Shown here piece by piece: positions 27,554 to 35,535 of a stretch of 57,394 nucleotides of DNA (positions are counted from its first letter, which is position 1; each line of letters starts with the position of its first letter). Source of the DNA: Planctomycetaceae bacterium (lineage in GTDB: Bacteria; Planctomycetota; Planctomycetia; Planctomycetales; Planctomycetaceae); contig JAGQPX010000017.1 in assembly GCA_020426505.1 (NCBI GenBank), positions 110,060-167,453 on the forward strand. Direction: 5' to 3'. The notes under the pieces were generated by a model. It did not search any database and had not been told where the DNA came from. It was given only the letters and a program-made list of their open reading frames with translations. Made by a program: the position numbers and the translations under genes.

Positions 27554-27835
27554 ATGACCCAAATCATCATCGACGAGAAGACGTCACAAACGCCCATTGG
27601 CGAGTTGTTGCAACGAGAGGATGACAGTGTGATCGAGATGCGCAGCGAAGCAGGTGAACTGCTTGGCACGCTCTTGCTCTCTCAAATGGACCAGAACGAG
27701 GTCCCCGATCGCATTCTCCGTGAGCTTGAGGCAGACGCAGACATCATCAACGAGAGGCTGTCACGTCCTGCTTCCGAGGGACTCACCAAAGACCAGTTTC
27801 TGGAAAGACTTCACCAGCTTGACAAGAAGTCATGA
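27554..27835 (+). CDS. Small antitoxin-like protein preceding a RelE/ParE-like gene
   Basis: A 93-residue acidic protein with a good ribosome binding site (aggag, 7 bases before the ATG). It has a short beta-rich N-terminus (MTQIIIDEKTS) and a helical, charged C-terminal half (EVPDRILRELEADADIINERLSR...). Its stop overlaps the next start (ATGA). Its size, charge and position fit an antitoxin of the toxin next door, but I see no clear DNA-binding motif and no known antitoxin family. Confidence 0.7.
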   Translation: MTQIIIDEKTSQTPIGELLQREDDSVIEMRSEAGELLGTLLLSQMDQNEVPDRILRELEADADIINERLSRPASEGLTKDQFLERLHQLDKKS

Positions 27836-28122
27836 CGAGGCGAGCGTACACGGTCGTCTGGGATCAAGACCTCAGCAATGATGCGGCAGACTTCTGGATG
27901 GGGGCATCACAGGAGATTCGTTCGGAATTCTCACGAGCATGTGATGAGATTGACATGACGCTTGCCAGCGCACCTGACTCTGTCGGTCGCCAATGGCAAG
28001 GACTTCCCGATCAATTCATTTGGTCACTCCCCGGTTATTCGTTCTCGATCGTCGCCGTTTATCGAATCAACCGGGGTGATCGGATTGTCAATGTAACGCG
28101 GCTCCACTTATCAAAAACATGA
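27832..28122 (+). CDS. RelE/ParE-fold small protein (putative toxin)
   Basis: A 96-residue protein with the outline of the RelE/ParE superfamily: an N-terminal helix pair (DAADFWMGASQEIRSEFSRACDEIDMTL), then PDSVGRQWQGLP, then the strands FIWSLPGYSFSIVAVYRINRGDRIVNVTRLHL. RelE cleaves mRNA at the ribosome and ParE blocks gyrase. The fold alone does not tell which applies, and the catalytic residues of RelE are not obvious. It overlaps its partner upstream by ATGA and also the downstream dus frame by ATGA. It is thus inserted in a housekeeping run, which is unusual for a toxin-antitoxin pair. Confidence 0.68.
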   Translation: MTRRAYTVVWDQDLSNDAADFWMGASQEIRSEFSRACDEIDMTLASAPDSVGRQWQGLPDQFIWSLPGYSFSIVAVYRINRGDRIVNVTRLHLSKT

Positions 28123-29219
28123 CATCCTCACTGGTCATTCGATCAAAAGCTCCCGATCGACATCGAGACGTTGATCCATCATCTGCCTCGATGATCATTG
28201 GCATAAGGCAAATTCCGTCGCGGTACTTTCTCTCGCCGTTGGCTGGATACACCCATCTGGCGTTTCGCATGGCGATTCGGGAGTTGGGGGGACTGGGTCT
28301 CGCGACGACCGATCTGGTGCAGGCGTCGATGTTGCTGGCCGAGAAGCCGAAGTCGCTGGAACTGGTCGCCACGCACACTGACGATCGACCGTTGTCGGTC
28401 CAGATATTCAGTGGCCATCGCGACCAGCTCGTCAAGGCGGCACGCTGGCTCGAAGAACATGAGTACCAGGGCGTCGACATCAACATGGGCTGTCCAATGG
28501 CCAAGGTCAACGGGCAGGGGGGCGGGGCGCGATTGATGTGCGATACCCAGAACGCTCAGGCGACGGTCGCTGCCGTCGTCGAGGAGGTCTCTATTCCGGT
28601 CACGGTCAAAATGCGATTGGGGTGGGATGACGAGCACATCACCGCTCCGGAGTTGGCCAGATCGTTCGAACAGGTGGGAGCCGCCGCCATCACGCTTCAC
28701 GGACGGACGCGCCAACAGGGATTTCACGGCACGGTCAACCTCGACGGCATCCGTCAAACGGTCGAAGCGGTCGACCGCATCCCGGTGATTGGCAACGGGG
28801 ACGTGCGATCGATCGAGGATGCTCAACACATGCAAGCGCTCACCGGCTGCGATGCGGTCGCCATCGGACGAGGAGCCATGCTCGACCCGTGGATCTTCCA
28901 CAAACTCTCGCAAGTCGCCCGAGGCGAGTCACCGACCGATCCAACTCCTACTGAGCAGATCGACTTTCTCGTGCGTCACTTCACGCTGATGACCCGTCAG
29001 CACGCCGAGTACAGCTGCATGCTCTTTCGCAAGTTCGCCGGCTGGTATGGGGCTCGCCTCGGTATTCCGGAAGACCTTGAAGATGGGCTGCGCCGCTTCA
29101 CGACCTTTGACGAGTTCGACGCGATCGTCGAGGCGATTCGCCAACGTCACGGCGAGCGTGAAACTTCGATCCCCACCGCGCTCGTCAAAGTCCCCAACGG
29201 ACCCAACGAACGCTGGTGA
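28119..29219 (+). CDS. dus: tRNA-dihydrouridine synthase
   Basis: A flavoenzyme that reduces uridines in tRNA D-loops with NADPH. The frame from 28119 gives 366 residues and overlaps the preceding gene (ATGA). The recognisable domain starts only near residue 33 (PSRYFLSPLAGYTHLAFR), so the ATG at 28191 may be the true start. Motifs: DINMGCPMAKVNGQGGGARLM, holding the catalytic Cys; VTVKMRLGWD; ITLHGRTRQQGFHG; IPVIGNGDVRSIEDA; and AIGRGAMLDPWIF, which binds FMN phosphate. The subfamily (DusA/B/C) is not settled by eye, though DusB-like seems best. Confidence 0.93.
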   Translation: MTSSLVIRSKAPDRHRDVDPSSASMIIGIRQIPSRYFLSPLAGYTHLAFRMAIRELGGLGLATTDLVQASMLLAEKPKSLELVATHTDDRPLSVQIFSGHRDQLVKAARWLEEHEYQGVDINMGCPMAKVNGQGGGARLMCDTQNAQATVAAVVEEVSIPVTVKMRLGWDDEHITAPELARSFEQVGAAAITLHGRTRQQGFHGTVNLDGIRQTVEAVDRIPVIGNGDVRSIEDAQHMQALTGCDAVAIGRGAMLDPWIFHKLSQVARGESPTDPTPTEQIDFLVRHFTLMTRQHAEYSCMLFRKFAGWYGARLGIPEDLEDGLRRFTTFDEFDAIVEAIRQRHGERETSIPTALVKVPNGPNERW

Positions 29220-29239
29220 GTGAGCCAGTCAGTTGAGTA

Positions 29240-29623
29240 TTACGAATCGGTTCCCACTTCGCCGGTGATGTCGTTCACATACGTCGAGATGCGTCGGATC
29301 ACTTCCATCTGCTGATCGTTGTCGACACCGATCTCTTCGAGCGTGGTCAAGAGGTGCTGCACAAAGCGGTTGAAGTGCCATTGAGTGATGCCGCGACCGG
29401 AGTGAGCGTAGGCGAGGTCCAGATCACCCATCGTTGTGGGTCCGTCGAGAGCGGCGGCGAAGAACTCCTGTTGCATGTGCCTCAGACGGTCCATCGACGT
29501 CTTCTCGAAGAACGGTCCCAATTCCGGATCGTCAAGCACCCGGTCATAGAACTGACGGATCAGAACCTCGATCGTCTGTTGACCGCCAATCTGATCATAA
29601 AGCGTGGGTGATGTTTCACTCAT
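29240..29623 (-). CDS. Truncated hemoglobin (group I-like)
   Basis: A 127-residue 2-on-2 globin that binds heme and O2 or NO in the cytosol. The start TLYDQIGGQQTIEVLIRQFYDRVLDDPELGPFF is the classic A/B-helix motif, with the FY pair (Tyr26 at B10). His74 in AHSGRGI is the proximal heme ligand, followed by HFNRFVQHLLTTLEEIGV as in GlbN-type proteins. It lies just before the CoA-disulfide reductase-rhodanese gene on the same strand, 79 bases from that gene's end, and convergent with dus. Confidence 0.93.
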   Translation of the reverse strand: MSETSPTLYDQIGGQQTIEVLIRQFYDRVLDDPELGPFFEKTSMDRLRHMQQEFFAAALDGPTTMGDLDLAYAHSGRGITQWHFNRFVQHLLTTLEEIGVDNDQQMEVIRRISTYVNDITGEVGTDS

Positions 29624-29702
29624 CTTTCGCTCCTCCGGTCAACCGCCATGACTCAGCGGGGGGTGTGGGCTTGAAACACTTTCAGACTGACGATGACACT
29701 CG

Positions 29703-31373
29703 TCACTCATCCGGATGATTACGGTTTCGCAGGGTCGCTCCGCCGGTCAGGTTTTTGACGTTTTCGAATCCTCGTTGTCGCAGAATGCGCGTGGCGACAT
29801 GCCCACGTAAGCCGACCGCACACGTCACGACGGTCTCCTTCGTCGCATCAAGCTCATCGAGACGATCTCGCAACTCATCGACGGGCACATGCATCGCATG
29901 TGCGGCACCCTGAAGCGGTGCACGTTCGACCTCGCCGGATGTTCTCACGTCGACGACTTGCTTGCCCGCAAGGTCCGTCCCCACCGGTGCATAGCTGGTG
30001 AACCCGTCAAGTGCGTTACACGCGGCGAAGGCGGCCTGATGAATCGGATCTTTCGCAGACCCGAACGGGGGAGCATAGCACAGGTCCAATCCGGCCAGGT
30101 CTCGCACGGTCGCCTTGAACGACATTGAGGTCGCGATCACGTCGATGCGTTTGTCGATGCCGTCCTTGCCGACCGCCTGTGCGCCCAGCACGCGACCGTC
30201 CTTGGGGTCATACACAAGTTTGAGGGTGATCGGCGTTGCCCCGGGGAAGTAGCCCGCGTGTTGCCCCGCAACGATGGTCACGCTTGTGGCTTCGACGCCT
30301 GAGCGGGCTGCCAGTTTCTCGGAAAGGCCTGTCATCGCAGCCGTCTGTTCGAAGACACGCACGATGGCGGTGCCGTACACGTCGGCCATCGGGTCGGACG
30401 ATCCGGTGGCTGCGTGTTGACCTGCCAGTCTTCCTGCTCGATTTGCAGGTCCTGCCAGAGCGACTCGCATGGACTTCCCGGTCGGTCCATACGTGTACTC
30501 GCTGACATCGCCCACGGCGTAGATGTCGGGATCATTTGTCTGCCGGAACTCATTCGTCAGAACGCCTCCGGTCTCGCCGATCTCCAGACCGGCCTGTTGA
30601 GCGAGTTGCGTGTTGGGCCGGACCCCCAGTCCCATGATCACCAGACCGCCCGTGAGTTTCCTTCCGCTGGCGAGCTCAATGCCGGTTGCCCGGTTCTCGG
30701 AATCTGTGAGGACAGCACTGATGGCATCACCCGGAACAAACTCCACACCGTGTGTTTGCAACTCTTCGTGAATCGGCGTGACCATTTCCCGATCGAAGGG
30801 CGGCAACACCTGCGGTTGCATCTCCGCCAGTGCGACGTCGAACCCCCGCCTCACGAGTTGCTCGACCATTTCCAACCCGATGAAGCCCGCCCCAACCACA
30901 ATCGCCCGCTTTTCGGACGCCTGATCCACGCACGACTTGATGTGGTCCATGTCTGCGACGTTTCGCAACGTGAAGACACCCTGCGCATCGATGCCGGGAA
31001 TTGGTGGCACCAGCGGTGCCGCTCCGGGCGAGAGGATGAGTTTGCCGTAAGGCAATTCATAAGTCTCACCGGATTCGTGATTGAGCACGGTAACCGTCTT
31101 CGCCTCCCGGTTGATGGCGGTCGCCTCAGATCGCGTCCTGACATCCAGGTTGAATCGCCGATTCAACATCTCTTTGGTGGCGACGAGTAACTTGCCGCGC
31201 TCTGCAATTTCCTCACCAATGTGATAGGGCAACCCGCAGTTCGCAAAGGAGACGTACTCATCCTTCTCCAGCAGAACGATCTGGGCCTGCTCATTCAAGC
31301 GTCTCGCTCGCGTCGCTGCTGACGCTCCGCCGGCAACGCCACCAATAATCACAATCTTCAATGGGTCACTCAT
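29703..31373 (-). CDS. CoA-disulfide reductase with C-terminal rhodanese domain
   Basis: A 556-residue flavoprotein. The start is the ATG at 31373, behind gaagaggag; the longer frame is not supported. The FAD motif IVIIGGVAGGASAATRARRL is at the N-terminus. SFANCGLPYHIG contains the single redox Cys46 typical of CoA-disulfide and polysulfide reductases. IVVGAGFIGLEMVEQL binds NADH, and DIYAVGDVSEY is the FAD-binding GD motif. From about residue 465 a rhodanese domain follows, with active Cys518 in TCAVGLRG. Such fusions reduce CoA disulfide, CoA persulfide or polysulfide with NAD(P)H. Role is probably thiol or sulfur redox homeostasis. It is divergent from three CBS-domain genes. Confidence 0.92.
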   Translation of the reverse strand: MSDPLKIVIIGGVAGGASAATRARRLNEQAQIVLLEKDEYVSFANCGLPYHIGEEIAERGKLLVATKEMLNRRFNLDVRTRSEATAINREAKTVTVLNHESGETYELPYGKLILSPGAAPLVPPIPGIDAQGVFTLRNVADMDHIKSCVDQASEKRAIVVGAGFIGLEMVEQLVRRGFDVALAEMQPQVLPPFDREMVTPIHEELQTHGVEFVPGDAISAVLTDSENRATGIELASGRKLTGGLVIMGLGVRPNTQLAQQAGLEIGETGGVLTNEFRQTNDPDIYAVGDVSEYTYGPTGKSMRVALAGPANRAGRLAGQHAATGSSDPMADVYGTAIVRVFEQTAAMTGLSEKLAARSGVEATSVTIVAGQHAGYFPGATPITLKLVYDPKDGRVLGAQAVGKDGIDKRIDVIATSMSFKATVRDLAGLDLCYAPPFGSAKDPIHQAAFAACNALDGFTSYAPVGTDLAGKQVVDVRTSGEVERAPLQGAAHAMHVPVDELRDRLDELDATKETVVTCAVGLRGHVATRILRQRGFENVKNLTGGATLRNRNHPDE

Positions 31374-31677
31374 CGACCGATACTCCTCTTCAACAGGCAA
31401 CAGTGATTTGCTTTTCGTCAAGCAACATCCGGACCAACGAATGGTTGGCCACGTTGTATCGTTGATCCCGTCACGATCAAGCCCGTGCAAGGTGTGCACG
31501 TGTGCCCACATCGCCAGCCAGCCGTGCGTATGTGCTCACTCCGTGCGACAGCATGAGCACTTCCATCACTCATAGCGACACGACGTCCCCTGTAATCATC
31601 GGAGTGCCGCTCAATCGACGAACATGGCACATAAGCTGCACAGTTTTGAGTCGGTTTTTGGCGAAAGGAAGGATGCA
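31374..31677. other. Divergent intergenic region, 304 bases
   Basis: Region between the CoA-disulfide reductase start and the first CBS gene. Promoters for both units are expected. I see no gene or strong hairpin here. Confidence 0.4.
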
Positions 31678-32145
31678 ATGGGTTTGGCAGAAAGAATTGG
31701 CAAAGCACCTGTCAGTGAGCTCAATCTTCGGGAGATGCCCCGGATTGAGTCTGGTGCAACCGTCCGCGATGCGGTACAGGTGATGAGACAGGCCGGACTC
31801 GGTTGTGCCATGGTGATGAGCGATGACAAGCCGGTCGGCATGTTTACGGAAGGCATTCTTCGCGAAGCCTTCGCAGAGAATCCGCAAGTGATTGACGATC
31901 CCGTGACGGATCATTTGGCCGCGTCGTTTCCCAAGGTCTATCTCGACGACACGATCGACATGGTCCTGTCTGCAATGCAGGTCAACAACACAAGGTTCAT
32001 CTGCGTCGTTGACAGCGATGAGAATGTCGTTGGCCTCACCGGTCAGAAGGGGTTGATGGAGTTTGTCGCCGAGGAATTCCCACGGCAGGTCATGGTCCAG
32101 CGAATTGGTGGCGAAGCAGTCACAGGTCAGCGAGAAGGAGCCTAA
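31678..32145 (+). CDS. CBS-pair domain protein 1
   Basis: A 155-residue protein made of two CBS motifs (a Bateman module) and almost nothing else. The start is the ATG at 31678 with ggaagg in front. Motif one runs MPRIESGATVRDAVQVMRQAGLGCAMVMSDDKPVGMFTEGIL; motif two KVYLDDTIDMVLSAMQVNNTRFICVVDSDENVVGLTGQKGLMEFV. Such modules bind adenosine nucleotides (AMP, ATP, SAM, NADH) and usually regulate a partner protein. It heads a run of three CBS genes with 2 and 4 bases between them. Confidence 0.9.
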   Translation: MGLAERIGKAPVSELNLREMPRIESGATVRDAVQVMRQAGLGCAMVMSDDKPVGMFTEGILREAFAENPQVIDDPVTDHLAASFPKVYLDDTIDMVLSAMQVNNTRFICVVDSDENVVGLTGQKGLMEFVAEEFPRQVMVQRIGGEAVTGQREGA

Positions 32146-32147
32146 AC

Positions 32148-32645
32148 ATGACATCCTCAAATGTTCCTCCCACTTCCGATCAGAAGTTCGAAGATCCCCT
32201 CGAAAACTACGATCCACCGAATTACGAAGACCCACTCGAAGCGGCGCTCGACTCACGCGCTGTGAGTGAGTTGCAGGCTCAACCATGTGAGATCATCTCA
32301 GCAGACACGACGGTCGCGGACGCGGTCGGACAATTGGCCCATCTCCATCATGCGAGTCTGCTCATCGAACGGGACGGCAAACTGGTCGGGATGTTCACAG
32401 ACCGCGACCTGCTCGATCGTGTCGTCCTGGAGTATGAGGCATGCAAAGATCAACCGGTCAGCAGCGTGATGACGTCTGACCCGGTCTACGTTCGCGAGAC
32501 CGACTCCCCCGCCGCTGTTCTTGCCATCATGGCGGTCAGCGGATTTCGCCACGTTCCCGTCCTCGCTGGCGATGGTGCCATCACCGGCATCGTGAGCCCC
32601 CGTCGAATCACCGAGTTCCTTCTTGAACACTCATCTCCGGAGTAA
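32148..32645 (+). CDS. CBS-pair domain protein 2
   Basis: A 165-residue protein with an acidic, Pro-rich 35-residue lead and then one Bateman module: ADTTVADAVGQLAHLHHASLLIERDGKLVGMFTDRDLL and SVMTSDPVYVRETDSPAAVLAIMAVSGFRHVPVLAGDGAITGIVSPRRI. It is the most conventional of the three, with clear T/SDRDL and GFRHVPV nucleotide-binding motifs. Two bases separate it from the first CBS gene. The soluble trio could form hetero-oligomers. Confidence 0.92.
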   Translation: MTSSNVPPTSDQKFEDPLENYDPPNYEDPLEAALDSRAVSELQAQPCEIISADTTVADAVGQLAHLHHASLLIERDGKLVGMFTDRDLLDRVVLEYEACKDQPVSSVMTSDPVYVRETDSPAAVLAIMAVSGFRHVPVLAGDGAITGIVSPRRITEFLLEHSSPE

Positions 32646-32649
32646 CCGT

Positions 32650-33084
32650 ATGAACGCCAAGATCGAAGACCTGATGAATTCCCGCGTGATGACAGTCCAA
32701 CCGCATCAGACGTTCGGCCATGTCAAAACGTTGATGCACGATCACAGCATCAGTTGCCTGCCTGTCGTCGGACCCGACAACGAACCAGTGGGAATTGTGA
32801 CGGCCTCCGATCTTCTCGACGACCATGCCGACGGCACTCACATCAGCCAGTTCATGTCTTCGAACGTCTACACGGTCCCGGTCTACGGCGACCCGTCCCT
32901 CGCCGCACGCATCATGCGAAATCACCACATCCATCACGTGGTCGTGACACACGAGCAGGAGATCGTCGGCATCCTCAGTTCCTTCGACCTGCTTCAACTG
33001 GTCGAAGACCACCGCTTCGTCATGAAGGGCGCCCCGTCCAAATCCAAGCAAAAGGGCAAACGCCAAAAGACGGAAGCGAACTGA
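32650..33084 (+). CDS. CBS-pair domain protein 3
   Basis: A 144-residue Bateman module. I start it at the ATG at 32650, 4 bases after the second CBS gene, not at the frame's earlier ATG. Motifs: IEDLMNSRVMTVQPHQTFGHVKTLMHDHSISCLPVVGPDNEPVGIVTASDLL, and FMSSNVYTVPVYGDPSLAARIMRNHHIHHVVVTHEQEIVGILSSFDLL. The C-terminus is a basic Lys/Gln-rich tail (SKSKQKGKRQK) that the other two lack, which may bind nucleic acid or an acidic surface. Confidence 0.92.
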   Translation: MNAKIEDLMNSRVMTVQPHQTFGHVKTLMHDHSISCLPVVGPDNEPVGIVTASDLLDDHADGTHISQFMSSNVYTVPVYGDPSLAARIMRNHHIHHVVVTHEQEIVGILSSFDLLQLVEDHRFVMKGAPSKSKQKGKRQKTEAN

Positions 33085-33328
33085 CAGAAGTGGGGGCATT
33101 CCGTGCATCTGTGATTCAAGATGATGGTGAGGGTGGCGGGGTCAGGAGCAAAGCGAATGGCTCCGGTGTTCGGACGCACAATGTCAGGGCCATCCCGTTG
33201 GTCTGACTCTGCCACCCAACCCGAATTCTTAACTGTGACACACCACGACGCTCCGACTTTGGCGTCCTCACGGAACTCCCGTTATACTGAGAGCCATTCG
33301 CCATCGTCCTGACCGAGTGTGTGGCCAC

Positions 33329-34714
33329 ATGGACTTTCTCAGTTCTCCCATTGCGCGTCGCGAGGCCCTGCGGGTCGGACTGGCCGGGTTCAGTACCCTC
33401 ACACTCAGCGACCTGCTGCGACGTCGCGCCGCCGCGTCGACCGATACGCGGGAGAACAAAGCCGTCATTCTCGTCTGGCTGCACGGCGGGGCGAGTCATC
33501 TGGAGACGTACGACCCGAAGCCGCTCGCCTCGTCCGATTACCGTGGTCCCTTCTCGCCGATCGCGACCAACGTACCGGGGATGAACCTCTGTGAGTTGTT
33601 GCCCCATCACGCGAAAGTCGCTGACCGCTTCACGCTGTTGCGGAGCGTCGTCCACACCGGCTTCTGTCATCAACAGGGAACGCAGCAACTCCTCACCGGG
33701 CACCCGGAGCGCGTGCTCCGCAACAAGCCGTTGCATCCCGATCTGTTTTCGATCGCACACAAGGTGCGATACACCGGCGGCCGCGAGTTGCCTAACTATG
33801 TGGCGGTCAACCCGACGTCCTACGCGGGCTCAGCGTACCTCGGTCCGGCGTTCGAGCCATTCATGATTACCGGCGACCCGAACGATGCGGGATTCTCCGT
33901 CCCCAATATCGGCCTTCCCGACGAGTCACACGTCCAGCGACTCTCCGACCGTGTCGGCCTGCGTCGGCAACTCGACCAGTTCAAACGGCACATGGCGACC
34001 ACGCTCGACATGGATGCCCTCGACACTCACGAGCAGTCCGCCATCAGCCTGCTGACCGGCGAAGCGGCCACGCGAGCCTTCGACATGACCCAAGAGGATG
34101 ATCACACCCGCGATCGTTACGGTCGCAATCGCTGGGGACAGCAACTGCTCATGGCCCGGCGACTGGTCGAGGCGGGCGTCGATCTGGTGACCACGCAGTT
34201 CTCCGGCGACCTGTGCGGCGGCGTCGGCAACTGGGATGATCACGCCGTCAATCAAAACTGCTTCGAGGCCATGCAGTACCGCTGTCAGTTCTTCGACCGG
34301 GCCGTTGCTGCTTTGATCGAAGACCTCTACGACCGCGGCCTCGACCAACGGGTGATGCTGGTCGTCACGGGCGAGTTCGGTCGCACGCCGAAGATCAGTC
34401 AACAGAAGAGCACAGGCAAACGCATCGCCAGCGCGTCCCCCGGCACCATGCAACCGGGCCGCGACCACTGGCCCCGCGCGACGTCGATGCTCTTCGCCGG
34501 CGGCGGCATCCAAACCGGTAACATCATCGGCGCGACGGACCAGAGAGGCGAAGACGCCACCGACCAGATCGCCAGCCGCGCCGACTTCATCGCCACCCTC
34601 TACCACCACCTCGGCATCGACTACCAACACCTGTCATTCCCCGACCACACCGGCCGACCGCAACCAATTCTGTTGGGAGAAGGCGAGCCGATTCGTGAGT
34701 TGTGCCCATCATAG
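33329..34714 (+). CDS. DUF1501 family protein
   Basis: A 461-residue protein of the DUF1501 group, very abundant in planctomycetes and of unknown function. The start at 33329 gives MDFLSSPIARREALRVGLAGFSTLTLSDLLRRR, a twin-arginine-type export signal. The frame's earlier GTG at 33317 is less likely. Family motifs: AVILVWLHGGASHLETYDPK, TGFCHQQGTQQLLTG, DDHTRDRYGRNRWGQQLLMARRLVEAGV, GNWDDHA and VVTGEFGRTPKI. The last two resemble metal-binding parts of alkaline-phosphatase-superfamily enzymes, so a hydrolase role is possible. No partner gene of the DUF1549/1553 kind lies beside it, which is less usual. Confidence 0.93.
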   Translation: MDFLSSPIARREALRVGLAGFSTLTLSDLLRRRAAASTDTRENKAVILVWLHGGASHLETYDPKPLASSDYRGPFSPIATNVPGMNLCELLPHHAKVADRFTLLRSVVHTGFCHQQGTQQLLTGHPERVLRNKPLHPDLFSIAHKVRYTGGRELPNYVAVNPTSYAGSAYLGPAFEPFMITGDPNDAGFSVPNIGLPDESHVQRLSDRVGLRRQLDQFKRHMATTLDMDALDTHEQSAISLLTGEAATRAFDMTQEDDHTRDRYGRNRWGQQLLMARRLVEAGVDLVTTQFSGDLCGGVGNWDDHAVNQNCFEAMQYRCQFFDRAVAALIEDLYDRGLDQRVMLVVTGEFGRTPKISQQKSTGKRIASASPGTMQPGRDHWPRATSMLFAGGGIQTGNIIGATDQRGEDATDQIASRADFIATLYHHLGIDYQHLSFPDHTGRPQPILLGEGEPIRELCPS

Positions 34715-34760
34715 TCTCACGTAACTCCATCGACGAGATTTCCTACCCACGTGACTGAGG

Positions 34761-34819
34761 ATCACCGCGAAGGCGCGGAGAGATGCAGGAGTGAAGCCCG
34801 TGGGTGAGAGCCTGCGGGC
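34761..34819. repeat. Dispersed CCGCGGAG/GAAGCCCGTGGG element, copy 1
   Basis: It contains tcaccgcg, gcgcggagag and gtgaagcccgtgggtgagag, then gcctgcgggc. The reverse complement of the element at 56947-57023 shows the same order of blocks. The halves agcccgtgggt and gcctgcgggc are themselves partly self-complementary. It lies 25 bases ahead of the small gene at 34844. Confidence 0.8.
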
Positions 34820-34843
34820 GCTTTCTCGTGTTATGATGATGCA

Positions 34844-35266
34844 ATGATCCCTCGGACAGATACATTTATCCCTGCGGAGTGGGACGAGTTTTTCGCTCAG
34901 TTTGACTCTCAGATGTTAAGCCAGAGGGCGGCTGGACTTTGTACTCACCTCGTCCGTGAAACAGGACTCTCCGGTGATACGATCCAGCAAGCGATCGACC
35001 TCATCGCGAAAGGTGTGATCGACGACGGCGTGCTTGCCGACGTGGAGTCATTGGTCAGTCAGTGTGAAGAAAGAAATGATGCGTTGACTGAGGTGAAACC
35101 GGGGCAGCTGCCATTTGATCACCCGGAGGTCACCGTGGCGTTTCGTCAGATGGTCGCCATGCACGCACTCAGATCAGCATTGGAGCAGCGATTCTCCAGC
35201 TTCGCATATGAAGCAATCCACACGCTGAATGATGAGCAATCAGTTCTGAGGTACTTCTTGGACTGA
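34844..35266 (+). CDS. Hypothetical helical protein, 140 residues, between repeats
   Basis: An acidic, all-helical protein with no recognised family, no signal peptide and no membrane segment. Sequence features include AEWDEFFAQFDSQMLSQRAAGLCTHL and VAFRQMVAMHALRSALEQRFSSFAYEAI. Its ATG has no strong ribosome binding site in front. It is bracketed by two copies of the same repeat family in opposite orientation (34761-34819 and 35302-35344). That hints that it could have moved as a unit or that the repeats act as its terminators. Confidence 0.65.
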   Translation: MIPRTDTFIPAEWDEFFAQFDSQMLSQRAAGLCTHLVRETGLSGDTIQQAIDLIAKGVIDDGVLADVESLVSQCEERNDALTEVKPGQLPFDHPEVTVAFRQMVAMHALRSALEQRFSSFAYEAIHTLNDEQSVLRYFLD

Positions 35267-35301
35267 ACTGTGTGGTCGGTTTGGGCGGACGTTCCATCTC
35301 G

Positions 35302-35344
35302 CGCCCTCCGAGCGTCTCTGCGGACCCCCGCGCCTCCGCGGTGA
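35302..35344. repeat. Dispersed CCGCGGAG element, copy 2 (partial, inverted)
   Basis: cgccctccgagcgtctctgcgg and cgcgcctccgcggtga are the reverse complement type of the first half of the element at 34761. The gaagcccgtggg half is absent. It forms an inverted pair with copy 1 around the 140-residue protein gene. Confidence 0.75.
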
Positions 35345-35535
35345 ATCGAACCGCACAAGTGCCATTCAGCGTTGCACTTACGCTTCGCGTCCGATTTTCG
35401 TCCAGATTTTCTCAAGATTCCCACAAGCTCGGCGAATGACTCGTGTGCCCGGCGTTACAGCGAGGTCGAGGCCATGCCAAACATTCTCAAGTTCAATCGC
35501 TGGTGCGTTTGCCACATACACAGAGGAGTCGAGTC

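Noticed and set aside
34761..35344. Insertion sequence around the 140-residue protein gene
   Set aside because: No transposase motif in the gene and no clear target-site duplication; kept only as a repeat-flanked gene.
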